A DNA stretch of 64,000 bases from Lysinibacillus sp. B2A1 (GTDB lineage Bacteria; Bacillota; Bacilli; Bacillales_A; Planococcaceae): NCBI GenBank assembly GCA_002973635.1, contig CP027224.1, positions 5,134,001 through 5,198,000 on the forward strand, read 5' to 3'. This document shows, in pieces, positions 16,515 to 24,343 of the stretch. Each line of letters opens with the position of its first letter. Position 1 is the stretch's first letter. Both the position numbers and the translations under genes were made by a program. The notes beneath the pieces were generated by a model. The model ran no database searches and was not told the DNA's origin. It worked only from the letters and a program-made list of their open reading frames with translations.

Positions 16515-17291
16515 ATGACAATTCAAGAAAAATTATCATTTACAGATTTACCTGCACTAAATTCAAGCCCTGAGAGTGTAAGACAAGCTTTCACAAATAA
16601 GTTTGGTACAAAACCTGATGGCATCTCTGTCAACAGTGAAACTTATTTTAATGCTGTTAAACCTGCGATCACAGAACAATATGGTCATCCTTGTTATAAA
16701 AGACTAGGTGACTTTAATTATACGAAAGGCGATGGCAAGCCACCTACATCTGCAATCGTTGGGAGCAATGTAGCAGTAAATTATGGAGATGAAGAAGCTA
16801 CAATGACTTTAGAAGTTCAAGGAAGCTGGCAAAGTGAGCAATCTTGGTCTTCTGAAAGTACGACTGGTCTAACAATATCCTCCAAATTTACAATTGAAGG
16901 ATTCTTTGAATCAGGAATGGAGTTTTCCGTTAGTACTACTGTTGGGGAATCAAAAACGGAGTCAGAATCAAGAACAGCAACTGCAAGTGTACAAGTAACT
17001 GTTCCTCCTAGAAGTAAAAAGAAAGTGACAATGGTTGGTACATTGAAAAAAGAATCGATGAACTTCCGTGCACCGATTTCTGTTGATGGCATGTTTGGGG
17101 CAAACTTCCCTAAACGAGTACAAGACCATTATTTCTGGTTCCTTGGTGCAAGCAGTGTATTAAATCAAACAACAGGAGAAATTACAGGTACTATTAAAAA
17201 TACAGCTGTCTTTGATGTTCATACGGAAATTGGCAAAACAGAGCCATTAACTGCGGAAGAGCTAAGCAAACTTGCTGTATTAGCTAAGTAA
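16515..17291 (+). CDS. ETX/MTX2-family (aerolysin-like) pore-forming toxin
   Basis: A 258-residue protein. The N-terminal 75 residues form the receptor/cap part. After VGSNVAVNYGDEEATMTLEV comes a long Ser/Thr-rich amphipathic stretch (SWQSEQSWSSESTTGLTISS, then MEFSVSTTVGESKTESESRT) alternating polar and hydrophobic residues, as in the membrane-inserting hairpin of aerolysin-type toxins. VTVPPRSKKKVTMVGTLKKE is the following conserved strand of ETX/MTX2 proteins. There is no signal peptide, unlike Mtx2 and epsilon toxin, so it would be released by lysis or stored, as parasporin-like and Cry-type relatives are. AGGAGGTAAC precedes the ATG. It is an orphan with its own terminator. Target cells are unknown. 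Confidence 0.85.
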   Translation: MTIQEKLSFTDLPALNSSPESVRQAFTNKFGTKPDGISVNSETYFNAVKPAITEQYGHPCYKRLGDFNYTKGDGKPPTSAIVGSNVAVNYGDEEATMTLEVQGSWQSEQSWSSESTTGLTISSKFTIEGFFESGMEFSVSTTVGESKTESESRTATASVQVTVPPRSKKKVTMVGTLKKESMNFRAPISVDGMFGANFPKRVQDHYFWFLGASSVLNQTTGEITGTIKNTAVFDVHTEIGKTEPLTAEELSKLAVLAK

Positions 17292-17302
17292 CCCTAAATC
17301 AT

Positions 17303-17343
17303 AGCTTGTAAAAAACGAATTAAGTTTTTTACAAGCTTTTTTA
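17303..17343 (+). terminator. Strong terminator of the toxin gene
   Basis: Perfect 14-bp arms (17303-17316 and 17324-17337, AGCTTGTAAAAAAC) and a run of seven T. Confidence 0.9.
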
Positions 17344-17370
17344 ATGATCCACAACCTCTCAATTGCCAGA

Positions 17371-18231
17371 TTAATTTATAGAAATAACACCTTCCTTGCT
17401 AATAGCCCTCACTCGATTTGATGCTTCTCCAATTTTCCACTTTGTTGAATCTCCTTTTACTTTTTTAAAGTCCTTTAAATTAATTGTAATATCGGATGAT
17501 TCACTTTTAGCTATAAGCTCTAAAGATTGTGGAGCCTTTGAATAGGACAACGTAATATCTCCAGAGCCAGATTCAATAAATAACGCTTTTTCTTCATTCA
17601 TTTCGTTTAATACTATTTCACCGCTCGTTGAGGTAATGTTCATCTGTGGACTAGAGACATTTGTAATGTAGCTATCGCCATTTGCAGCAGCTATTGTTAA
17701 TTCCTTGAAAGCACTATCTGTAATCTTTAATTCACCATCCTGTGATGTAATCTTACCTCTTTCAGCTGATAATCCCTTAATGATAATAGTTCCTGAATTA
17801 TTTAAAATTGAAATCTCTTGGGCCATAATAGTATTTATTCTTATATCTCCATAATTACTATTTAATTCAATTTTACGCAGTGTATTAGTTGGAATTGAAA
17901 TCTGGATAGTACCCTTTCCTCCAATGTTAATATTTTTTAAAATACCATCATCAGTATCGAATTGATGGATGCTTATTTTATTGCCATCTTTTTTGATGTC
18001 CACTGGAGCATTTTGCTTCTTTTGCTGTTTACCATCAACAGCAATCGATAATTTTTTAGATGTAGTACCCACTAATTCTACATTCCAAGACTCATTATTT
18101 ATTTCTAATACTTCAATTTGCTTTGCATCAAAGGATTGCTGGTTAGTATAGCCTTGTTGTCCACTTACCTTTAAAGCTACTACAAGAGCTATTGGAATGA
18201 TTACTAATGAGGCGATAATTCCCTTTTTCAC
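17371..18231 (-). CDS. DUF4097 beta-repeat membrane-anchored protein (LiaG-like)
   Basis: A 286-residue protein with an N-terminal membrane anchor (IIASLVIIPIALVVALKVSG) and a repetitive right-handed beta structure (DUF4097): successive strands such as KIELNSNYGDIRINTI, NNSGTIIIKGL, SQDGELKITDS and SGSGDITLSYS repeat a GxIxI pattern. LiaG of the LiaRS envelope-stress system has the same design. The GTG start follows GAGGGAACCAA. It is the last gene of an operon with an ABC ATPase and permease and lies opposite a two-component system, so a role in cell-envelope stress is likely. The exact function is unknown. Confidence 0.8.
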   Translation of the reverse strand: MKKGIIASLVIIPIALVVALKVSGQQGYTNQQSFDAKQIEVLEINNESWNVELVGTTSKKLSIAVDGKQQKKQNAPVDIKKDGNKISIHQFDTDDGILKNINIGGKGTIQISIPTNTLRKIELNSNYGDIRINTIMAQEISILNNSGTIIIKGLSAERGKITSQDGELKITDSAFKELTIAAANGDSYITNVSSPQMNITSTSGEIVLNEMNEEKALFIESGSGDITLSYSKAPQSLELIAKSESSDITINLKDFKKVKGDSTKWKIGEASNRVRAISKEGVISIN

Positions 18232-18259
18232 TTGGTTCCCTCTTTTCTGATGATAGAGT

Positions 18260-18958
18260 TTAAGTTAAATCCACTTTATCGACCTTTCGATAAGATAGAT
18301 AGCCAATTAAAAATCCTAATCCACATAATAGAATTGGCACAGCCATAATTTGATATAGACTAGATGATGTCGTTCCATCAGAAACAGATGCATTAATGAC
18401 AAATCCAATGAGTACAGCTGAAGTAATGGTAGAAGCGATAGATTTTTTTCGCATACCAAAGTACAAAGGTATTAAACTTACGCCAGCAGTCATAAAAGCA
18501 CTCATAAAAGTAGATGGTATTGTTGCAATCATATCTTGTATGTCCGCGGGTTGTTGAAACAAACTCATCGTCGGATTCAGAAAATAAATCAGTAAATTAA
18601 TCACGAAAGTAGCACTAAGAATACTGGCAAAGCAGAAACCAAAAACGAGAGACAGCTTGGCAAGTATAATTTTTTTTCTTTTCAATGGATACGTAAACAA
18701 TAATTGAACAGTCTTGTTTTTATATTCATCTATCACCAAGCGGGATAGGATTACACTTGAAAAAATAATAAATACAATTCGTATTAAAATATTTGTTAAG
18801 GACATAAATTCCGTATAGTTTAAAAACTCCCCTTCTCCTTCTCCGCCTAGAGCCATCAGAGCAACAGCTACAAAAATGCTGATAATACAAATTAATAAAC
18901 CCTTTATATAACCAGACATACGATTCTTTTTCCATTCAAGTCTTAGTAATTTAAGCAT
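18260..18958 (-). CDS. ABC-2 type transporter permease
   Basis: About 232 residues with six hydrophobic helices, beginning MLKLLRLEWKKNRM, the usual amphipathic start of ABC-2 permeases. RLVIDEYKNKTVQLLFTYPL, with the following KRKKIILAK, is the conserved cytoplasmic loop seen in bacitracin- and lantibiotic-export permeases. ATG 18958 (TGGAGGGCATCCAC upstream) overlaps the stop of the ATPase gene by 8 bp. It pairs with that ATPase as a BcrAB-like exporter. Confidence 0.85.
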   Translation of the reverse strand: MLKLLRLEWKKNRMSGYIKGLLICIISIFVAVALMALGGEGEGEFLNYTEFMSLTNILIRIVFIIFSSVILSRLVIDEYKNKTVQLLFTYPLKRKKIILAKLSLVFGFCFASILSATFVINLLIYFLNPTMSLFQQPADIQDMIATIPSTFMSAFMTAGVSLIPLYFGMRKKSIASTITSAVLIGFVINASVSDGTTSSSLYQIMAVPILLCGLGFLIGYLSYRKVDKVDLT

Positions 18959-19874
18959 GTGGATGCCCTCCATTAATTAATTGTAAGAAGTACTCTTCTA
19001 AATGGTGTTGTTGCTTGTCAAGACTATTGACAACTATACCGCTGAGAATAAGCTCTTTATTAATGTGAGATTGCGAAATATTTTGCTCAAAAATCCGAAT
19101 ACAATGCTCATTAACCACTTCATACTTTCGAATACCAAGCTTATTCTCAAGAACTTCAATTGCTCCCTTGAAATCATCTATTTGAATTTCAAGATAAGCC
19201 ATGGTTTCTTTACGAATGTCCTTCATTTTAACTTCCTTTAATAATTTTCCATCATGAAGGATGCCAATAGTATCTGCTATCGTTTCAATTTCTGACACGA
19301 TATGACTTGAAATTAAAATGGTGATACCGTACTTTTCTTTTAGTTGTATTAAAAGCTCTCGTATATCTTTAATGCCAATAGGATCAAGACCATTGATGGG
19401 TTCATCTAAAATAAGAATTTCAGGTTTTGTCACAATGGCTCGAGCAATTCCTAATCTTTGCTTCATTCCCAATGAAAATTCATGTATCTTTTTATTTTCT
19501 ACACTATTCAGACCCACGATTCTTAGCGCTTCTTTTACAGCCCCCTTGTCATTAACGCCACTATATTCGCAGTGAAGCTCTAAATTTTCCTTTGCTGTCA
19601 GTCTTTCATAGAATTCCGGGTACTCAATAATGCTCCCTATTTTCTTCAAGTATTGATAGGAGGTTGTAGAGATTGGTGTATTAAAAATGTTTATTGCTCC
19701 TGAGGTTGGCTTTACTAGGTTTAAAATCATTTTCATAACCGTTGTTTTCCCAGCACCATTCGGACCTAAAAAACCATAAATCTCTCCTTTTTTAATGTTC
19801 ATATTGACATTCGAGACAGTTTCCGCTCCCTTATAGCTCTTACATAATTGATGTATTTGTATAACGGTTTCCAT
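18951..19874 (-). CDS. ABC transporter ATPase (BcrA/lantibiotic-immunity type)
   Basis: A 307-residue ATPase with Walker A GPNGAGKTT, signature FSLGMKQRLG, Walker B ILILDEPINGLD (Ile instead of Thr in DEPTNGLD) and switch His in LISSHIVSEIE. The C-terminal 80-residue extension is typical of BcrA/NatA-type exporters. AAGGAGAAAGAAAT precedes the ATG. It is the first gene of the operon ATPase-permease-DUF4097, divergent from a two-component system, with an 11-bp direct-repeat operator between them. Substrate is probably a peptide antibiotic or other envelope-active compound. Confidence 0.9.
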   Translation of the reverse strand: METVIQIHQLCKSYKGAETVSNVNMNIKKGEIYGFLGPNGAGKTTVMKMILNLVKPTSGAINIFNTPISTTSYQYLKKIGSIIEYPEFYERLTAKENLELHCEYSGVNDKGAVKEALRIVGLNSVENKKIHEFSLGMKQRLGIARAIVTKPEILILDEPINGLDPIGIKDIRELLIQLKEKYGITILISSHIVSEIETIADTIGILHDGKLLKEVKMKDIRKETMAYLEIQIDDFKGAIEVLENKLGIRKYEVVNEHCIRIFEQNISQSHINKELILSGIVVNSLDKQQHHLEEYFLQLINGGHPHA

Positions 19875-19925
19875 ATTTCTTTCTCCTTACTGTTTTAGGA
19901 TTCATTACACTAAGCTTAATAAGTG

Positions 19926-19947
19926 AAAGTAAAATCAAAGTAAAATC
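19926..19947. promoter_or_regulatory. Direct-repeat operator for the response regulator
   Basis: AAAGTAAAATC occurs twice in perfect tandem (19926-19936, 19937-19947). Eleven-bp direct repeats place two OmpR-type monomers on one face of the helix. It lies between the divergent ABC operon (start 19874) and the response regulator gene (start 20033) and could control both. Confidence 0.65.
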
Positions 19948-20032
19948 AACGGAAAATAACAGTAATTTTTTTACTAAAGAAAGGATATACAACTTAGAAG
20001 CTGTTATGATGAAATTGAAATGAGGGATACAA

Positions 20033-20755
20033 ATGGAAGGTGTAAAAATCTTAACAGTAGATGATGAAATCGGCATTTTAAAACTTTTGGACATTACGTT
20101 AAGGAAAGAAAATTTTTCTAATATTGATACAGCCTCCACTGGTAAAGATACATTGCAGCTTATAAAGAACAATCATTACGATATTATTTTGCTCGATATT
20201 ATGCTACCAGATATCAGTGGCTTTGAGCTTTGTACCGCTATCCGTAATCATACAAATACCCCTATTATTTTTGTTAGTGCTCGCTCCACAGATTTTGATA
20301 AATTAACTGGGCTAGGATTAGGCGGTGATGATTATATAACAAAGCCCTTTAATCCTTTAGAAGTGGTCGCTCGAATAAAGGCCATCCTTAGACGTCAAAA
20401 AATGTATGAAAATGCACAGCAACAACTAGAGGCAAAATTTGATTTTGGTTATTTTACACTTAACCCAGAGACTGCCACACTAATGGTTAATAATTTGCCT
20501 GTAGAATGTACCGCTAAGGAGCTTGAGCTACTACAATTCTTTTGTAAAAATCCTAATCGTATTTTTACGACCTCCCAGCTTTATGAACTTGTCTGGGGCA
20601 ATGATGTATATGGGGAGGAAAAGACTGTAACCATTCATATTTCAAAGCTGCGGAAAAAGCTCGGAGATGATACGAGAAAACCAAGAATTATTGTGAATTT
20701 AAGGGGGATAGGCTATAAGTTTATCCCTCCAAAAGAGGAAGCCCTATGCGAATAA
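20033..20755 (+). CDS. OmpR-family response regulator
   Basis: A 240-residue protein with a receiver domain (phospho-acceptor Asp in YDIILLDIMLPDISG, acidic pair VDDEIG, Lys in DDYITKPF) and a winged-helix DNA-binding domain (CTAKELELLQFFCKNPNRIF and VTIHISKLRKKLG, ending RGIGYKF). It overlaps the kinase gene by 10 bp. The divergent ABC exporter operon is its probable target. Confidence 0.93.
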   Translation: MEGVKILTVDDEIGILKLLDITLRKENFSNIDTASTGKDTLQLIKNNHYDIILLDIMLPDISGFELCTAIRNHTNTPIIFVSARSTDFDKLTGLGLGGDDYITKPFNPLEVVARIKAILRRQKMYENAQQQLEAKFDFGYFTLNPETATLMVNNLPVECTAKELELLQFFCKNPNRIFTTSQLYELVWGNDVYGEEKTVTIHISKLRKKLGDDTRKPRIIVNLRGIGYKFIPPKEEALCE

Positions 20756-21837
20756 ATACACGTTTTACAATACATCTTGCATTGGGTATTATGCTGTGGA
20801 TGCTAGTAAGTGGGATCTGTATTCTAATAGGCATCGAAGGAATACTACCGCTCTTTAAGGAAAACGCTAGTGAGGAGTATGAAAATTTATGGGTACTATG
20901 GATTTTTGGATTTAGTACTGTCTCCTGTATAGCAGTATTTGGATGGTACTTTGGTGGTCCTCTTGGCTTTATCATGACTTGGATTCAGCAATTATTTGAG
21001 GAAAAGTATACACAGCCCAATGGACTTACTAAAATCTATAACCGTAAAGGAAAGCTTCATATGCGTTATCTACTCTATCAGGAAGTCCTTCAGCATCTAC
21101 AATCCTTATCAGGCAAATTAAAAGCTACAGAGACAGAGCGAGAAGAAGTGGAAAAAGCAAAGCAAGAATGGATTGCAGGTATTTCACACGATTTAAAAAC
21201 ACCATTAACCTATATTACTGGCTACTCTACGCTATTATTAAACGATCAATACGAATGGTCTAAGGAGGAAGCACGTTCCTTTATTCAAGAAATTGCAGAT
21301 AAAGGAGCGCATATGGAGGAACTGATCCAAGACTTAAGTCTCTTCATTCAACTTAATCATCCAAATCAATTACCATTACACAAAACAAATCAGGATATTG
21401 TGGAATTTACCAGAAGAGTGGTTGCTACTATAAGTAATAATCCACAGGCAAACGACTATATTTTGCATTTTCAAACAGATACACCCGCTATACAGGCTGA
21501 AATTGATGCTAAATTCATGCAAAGGATTCTACAAAATGTTCTTATGAATTCTATTATCCACAATCCTCCTAACACAAATATTTATACACATATTTTTGAT
21601 CACCCTGAATATGTAGATATCCACATTGTGGATAACGGTGTAGGTATGCCTCCACAAATGGTCGAAAATATTTTTCAACAATATTATCGTGGAACGACAA
21701 CCGAATCTTCCTCTGAAGGCACTGGGCTTGGCATGGCAATCGTTCATAAGCTCGTCCAAGCACATAATGGAACTATTGCTATAGAAAGTCGGCCCTCAGC
21801 AGGAACAACCTTTCAAATTACCTTACCTAAAAAATAA
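20746..21837 (+). CDS. Intramembrane-sensing-type histidine kinase
   Basis: A 363-residue kinase with two N-terminal helices (about residues 8-30 and 45-70) separated by a very short external loop (KENASEEYENL), as in intramembrane-sensing kinases of the Lia and Bce type that respond to cell-wall antibiotics. The H box is GISHDLKTPLTYITGYS. N, G1 and G2 boxes are NSIIHN, VDNGVGMP and SEGTGLGMAI. The ATG overlaps the regulator gene. Transcription would run into the IS inserted seven bases after its stop codon. The signal is inferred from the architecture only. Confidence 0.9.
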   Translation: MRINTRFTIHLALGIMLWMLVSGICILIGIEGILPLFKENASEEYENLWVLWIFGFSTVSCIAVFGWYFGGPLGFIMTWIQQLFEEKYTQPNGLTKIYNRKGKLHMRYLLYQEVLQHLQSLSGKLKATETEREEVEKAKQEWIAGISHDLKTPLTYITGYSTLLLNDQYEWSKEEARSFIQEIADKGAHMEELIQDLSLFIQLNHPNQLPLHKTNQDIVEFTRRVVATISNNPQANDYILHFQTDTPAIQAEIDAKFMQRILQNVLMNSIIHNPPNTNIYTHIFDHPEYVDIHIVDNGVGMPPQMVENIFQQYYRGTTTESSSEGTGLGMAIVHKLVQAHNGTIAIESRPSAGTTFQITLPKK

Positions 21838-21926
21838 TAAGTCTGATGTTAGTCTAAATTATGGACACAGTGAATTGGGAGTTTATAAAGTATAATAATC
21901 TTAACAATTTACTAGGAGTGTCTAAT

Positions 21927-22217
21927 ATGACAAAACGAAAAAGCTATGACAAAGAATTTAAATTAGAGGCCGTACAATTAGTTGAACGTGGCAAGAGGGT
22001 TGCAGAGGTTGCACGAGAGCTGGATCTTGCAGAACAAACATTACACAATTGGGTAAAGAAATTTAGTAAAGATGGGGAAGCTGCATTTGTCGGTAGTGGG
22101 AACTTAAAACCCGAAGACAAGGAAAATAAAGATTTACAAAAAAGAATACGTGACCTAGAAGAGGAAAACGCCATCTTAAAAAAGGCTATGAGCATCTTTG
22201 CGAAAGACCAGAAGTAA
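21927..22217 (+). CDS. IS3-family OrfA (helix-turn-helix)
   Basis: A 96-residue protein from ATG 21927 (AGGAGTGTCTAAT upstream): KRKSYDKEFKLEAVQLVERG, then a helix-turn-helix and a C-terminal leucine-zipper (KDLQKRIRDLEEENAILKKA), the standard IS150-group OrfA. Its 3' end contains A-AAA-AAG at 22178-22184, where a -1 shift produces the OrfAB transposase. Confidence 0.9.
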   Translation: MTKRKSYDKEFKLEAVQLVERGKRVAEVARELDLAEQTLHNWVKKFSKDGEAAFVGSGNLKPEDKENKDLQKRIRDLEEENAILKKAMSIFAKDQK

Positions 22218-23098
22218 TTTACAACTTTATTCAACAGCACCGACAAGATTTCCGTGTGGCAAAGATGTGCGAAGTATTAGGTGTTTCAAGAAGTGGTTAC
22301 TACGAGTGGCTAAATCGACCAAAGAGTAATCAAAAAGAACGGAAAGAAAAGTTAACGAGCCAAATAAAACGAGTGTATTTGGACTCAAGAAGAAATTATG
22401 GTAGTCCAAAGATCACAAAACAATTGAATTCAGAAGGAGTCTCTGTATCGCAAAAAACCGTATCGAGAATTATGAAAGAAGAAGGCATTCGCTCAAAAAC
22501 AGTGAAAAAATACAAAGCGACGACGAATTCAAAACATAATCTACCAGTATATCCAAATCTATTAGACCAACAAAACAAAGTAGAACGCCCTGGACAAGCG
22601 TGGGTAGCTGACATTACGTATATATGGACCAGTGAAGGTTGGCTCTATCTAGCAACGATTATGGAGTTGTATTCAAGACGAATCATCGGTTGGGCAATGG
22701 ATGAGAGAATGACAAAGGAATTAGTGATCCTCGCCTTAAAACGAGCAATCCGAACTCAGACTCCAACTCCTGGACTCATTCATCATTCAGATCGTGGGAG
22801 CCAGTATGCGTCAAAGGAATACCAACAAGTATTACGAACTAACGGAATGATTACAAGTATGAGCAGAAAAGGAAACTGTTACGATAATGCATGTATCGAG
22901 TCATTTCATAGCGTCATCAAAAGAGAGTTAGTTTTTCATGAAAAGTATAAAACGAGAGATCAAGCCAAGAAAAGTATCATTGAATACATCGTTAGTTTTT
23001 ATAACTACAAGCGTATCCATTCATTCACAAATTATATGTCGCCCATTGCATACGAAAAGCAATATTTCAAAGCTTCACAGAAAACTAAGGTCATATAA
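22184..23098 (+). CDS. IS3-family OrfB transposase part (expressed by -1 frameshift)
   Basis: Read from the frameshift site, OrfB continues GYEHLCERPEVIYNFIQQHR and then holds an HTH_21 region and the rve integrase core. The DDE acid residues can be seen in WVADITYI (first D), LIHHSDRGSQY (second D) and NACIESFHSVIK (E). A GTG at 22256 could start OrfB alone. The protein is full length (about 304 residues from the shift), so the element is probably active. Confidence 0.9.
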   Translation, partial: GYEHLCERPEVIYNFIQQHRQDFRVAKMCEVLGVSRSGYYEWLNRPKSNQKERKEKLTSQIKRVYLDSRRNYGSPKITKQLNSEGVSVSQKTVSRIMKEEGIRSKTVKKYKATTNSKHNLPVYPNLLDQQNKVERPGQAWVADITYIWTSEGWLYLATIMELYSRRIIGWAMDERMTKELVILALKRAIRTQTPTPGLIHHSDRGSQYASKEYQQVLRTNGMITSMSRKGNCYDNACIESFHSVIKRELVFHEKYKTRDQAKKSIIEYIVSFYNYKRIHSFTNYMSPIAYEKQYFKASQKTKVI

Positions 23099-23284
23099 TT
23101 AAACCCTTTTAACCTCACAAAAAATTTAAGGGTTACGCCCCTTAAATTATTTGTGAGGCGAGCAAGCGATAGCGCGCTTAGATTTAAAGCAAAATCTCAA
23201 TTTTCCCTGTCCATTTTCTTGACATAGTATCAGTCCACCTCTTGTCTGCGAAAAGCATTGAAGAGGTGGGAGTATATCATCTTG

Positions 23285-24196
23285 TCAGGGAGCCCCCCTC
23301 CTATTCCCAAAATAATTGGTTCCGATAACACCAACAACAATGCTGACTCCACCAATTAAATGGTAAAGATGAAAAGCTTCCTTTAAAAAAATAACGCCAG
23401 CAAGTATGGTAATGAATGTCGCTAAATTACTAAAAACGCTCATTTTAGAGGCTTCCAATATTGATAAGGCATAATTTGATAAATAGGATGTCACAAGTGA
23501 AGATAAAATACCTAAATAAAAAATGGCAATAACAAAATCACCATGTATAAAAGGCTTGAAAAATTGAGGAAGTGTTTGATTGACTACATGATTTCCTATT
23601 GCTACTCCATTGAAAATAACAAACCCACAAAATGTCATCATATAAGTTAGTGTTATTAAAGAGTATTGCCTTGTTAGCTTTCTTGCAAAAACGTTATAAA
23701 ACGATACTGCCAATGCCGAAAGTAAAATTAATCCACTACCAATTATATTGCCTGCGCTTGCGCCCCCATTGCTCATATAAAGCATAAAGATTACACCAGC
23801 CACTGAAAGGCCAATAAATAAAAGCTGCAGATGTGAAGACTTTTCCTTTAAAAGCACACTTGCAAGAATTAATGTAAAAACAGGAATTGTTGCTTGAATA
23901 ATGCCTGCCTCTGAGGAAGATATTTTAACAAGTCCGAGTACTTGAAACGTAAAAAATGCAAGTGGATACAATATTGCTAGTGGTAAAATCCTCATTATAT
24001 CCTGCTTACATATTTTTACACGATTTTTTGTAAAGCTCATAAAAACCACAATACTGATAAAAGCGATGGAAAAACGATGCGCTAGTGTATCTATTGGATT
24101 TGCTACTGTTAAAGCCACTTTTACAAACATAAATGACAATCCAATAATAAGTGAATAGCTGATAGCCGCTAAATAGGCTTTTCTTTGTGCTGTCAT
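23285..24196 (-). CDS. EamA/DMT-family transporter
   Basis: A 303-residue protein with ten predicted membrane helices in two EamA repeats (for instance YSLIIGLSFMFVKVALTVAN and the second-half LLSALAVSFYNVFARKL). DMT exporters move metabolites or amino acids out of the cell. AAAAAGGAGTAATC precedes the ATG. The gene is divergent from a MocR-type regulator 148 bp away, which is the usual arrangement for a regulator and its target. The substrate is unknown. Confidence 0.9.
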   Translation of the reverse strand: MTAQRKAYLAAISYSLIIGLSFMFVKVALTVANPIDTLAHRFSIAFISIVVFMSFTKNRVKICKQDIMRILPLAILYPLAFFTFQVLGLVKISSSEAGIIQATIPVFTLILASVLLKEKSSHLQLLFIGLSVAGVIFMLYMSNGGASAGNIIGSGLILLSALAVSFYNVFARKLTRQYSLITLTYMMTFCGFVIFNGVAIGNHVVNQTLPQFFKPFIHGDFVIAIFYLGILSSLVTSYLSNYALSILEASKMSVFSNLATFITILAGVIFLKEAFHLYHLIGGVSIVVGVIGTNYFGNRRGAP

Positions 24197-24308
24197 AGTG
24201 ATTACTCCTTTTTTTCATATGTCCGATTAAACAGAGCATTTCTCTCTTAATAATCGTAGTAAAGCTATCGTAATAAAAAGTGCAGGCTTATATGATATAA
24301 AAAATACC

Positions 24309-24328
24309 CATCTGTACCGATACAGATG
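24309..24328. promoter_or_regulatory. Perfect palindromic operator candidate upstream of the MocR gene
   Basis: CATCTGTACCGATACAGATG is an 8-4-8 inverted repeat ending two bases before the ribosome site TAGGAGGTAG. It is well placed for autoregulation by the MocR protein and lies within the EamA-MocR divergent region. Confidence 0.55.
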
Positions 24329-24343
24329 AGTAGGAGGTAGTTT

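Larger units (their letters stand above)
21844..23232 (+). mobile_element. Intact IS3-family (IS150-like) insertion sequence
   Basis: Imperfect terminal inverted repeats: the left end begins TGATGTTAGTC and continues to ATGGACACAGTGAATTGGGA; the right end in reverse complement begins TGATACTATGTC and continues to ATGGACAGGG. The element is flanked by a 3-bp direct repeat GTC (21841-21843 and 23233-23235), as expected for IS3-family insertion. It carries orfA and orfB with a canonical A6G slippery heptamer and no disruptions. A long hairpin with 20-bp arms (23113-23132 and 23138-23158) lies behind orfB. All signs point to a recent insertion. Confidence 0.85.
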
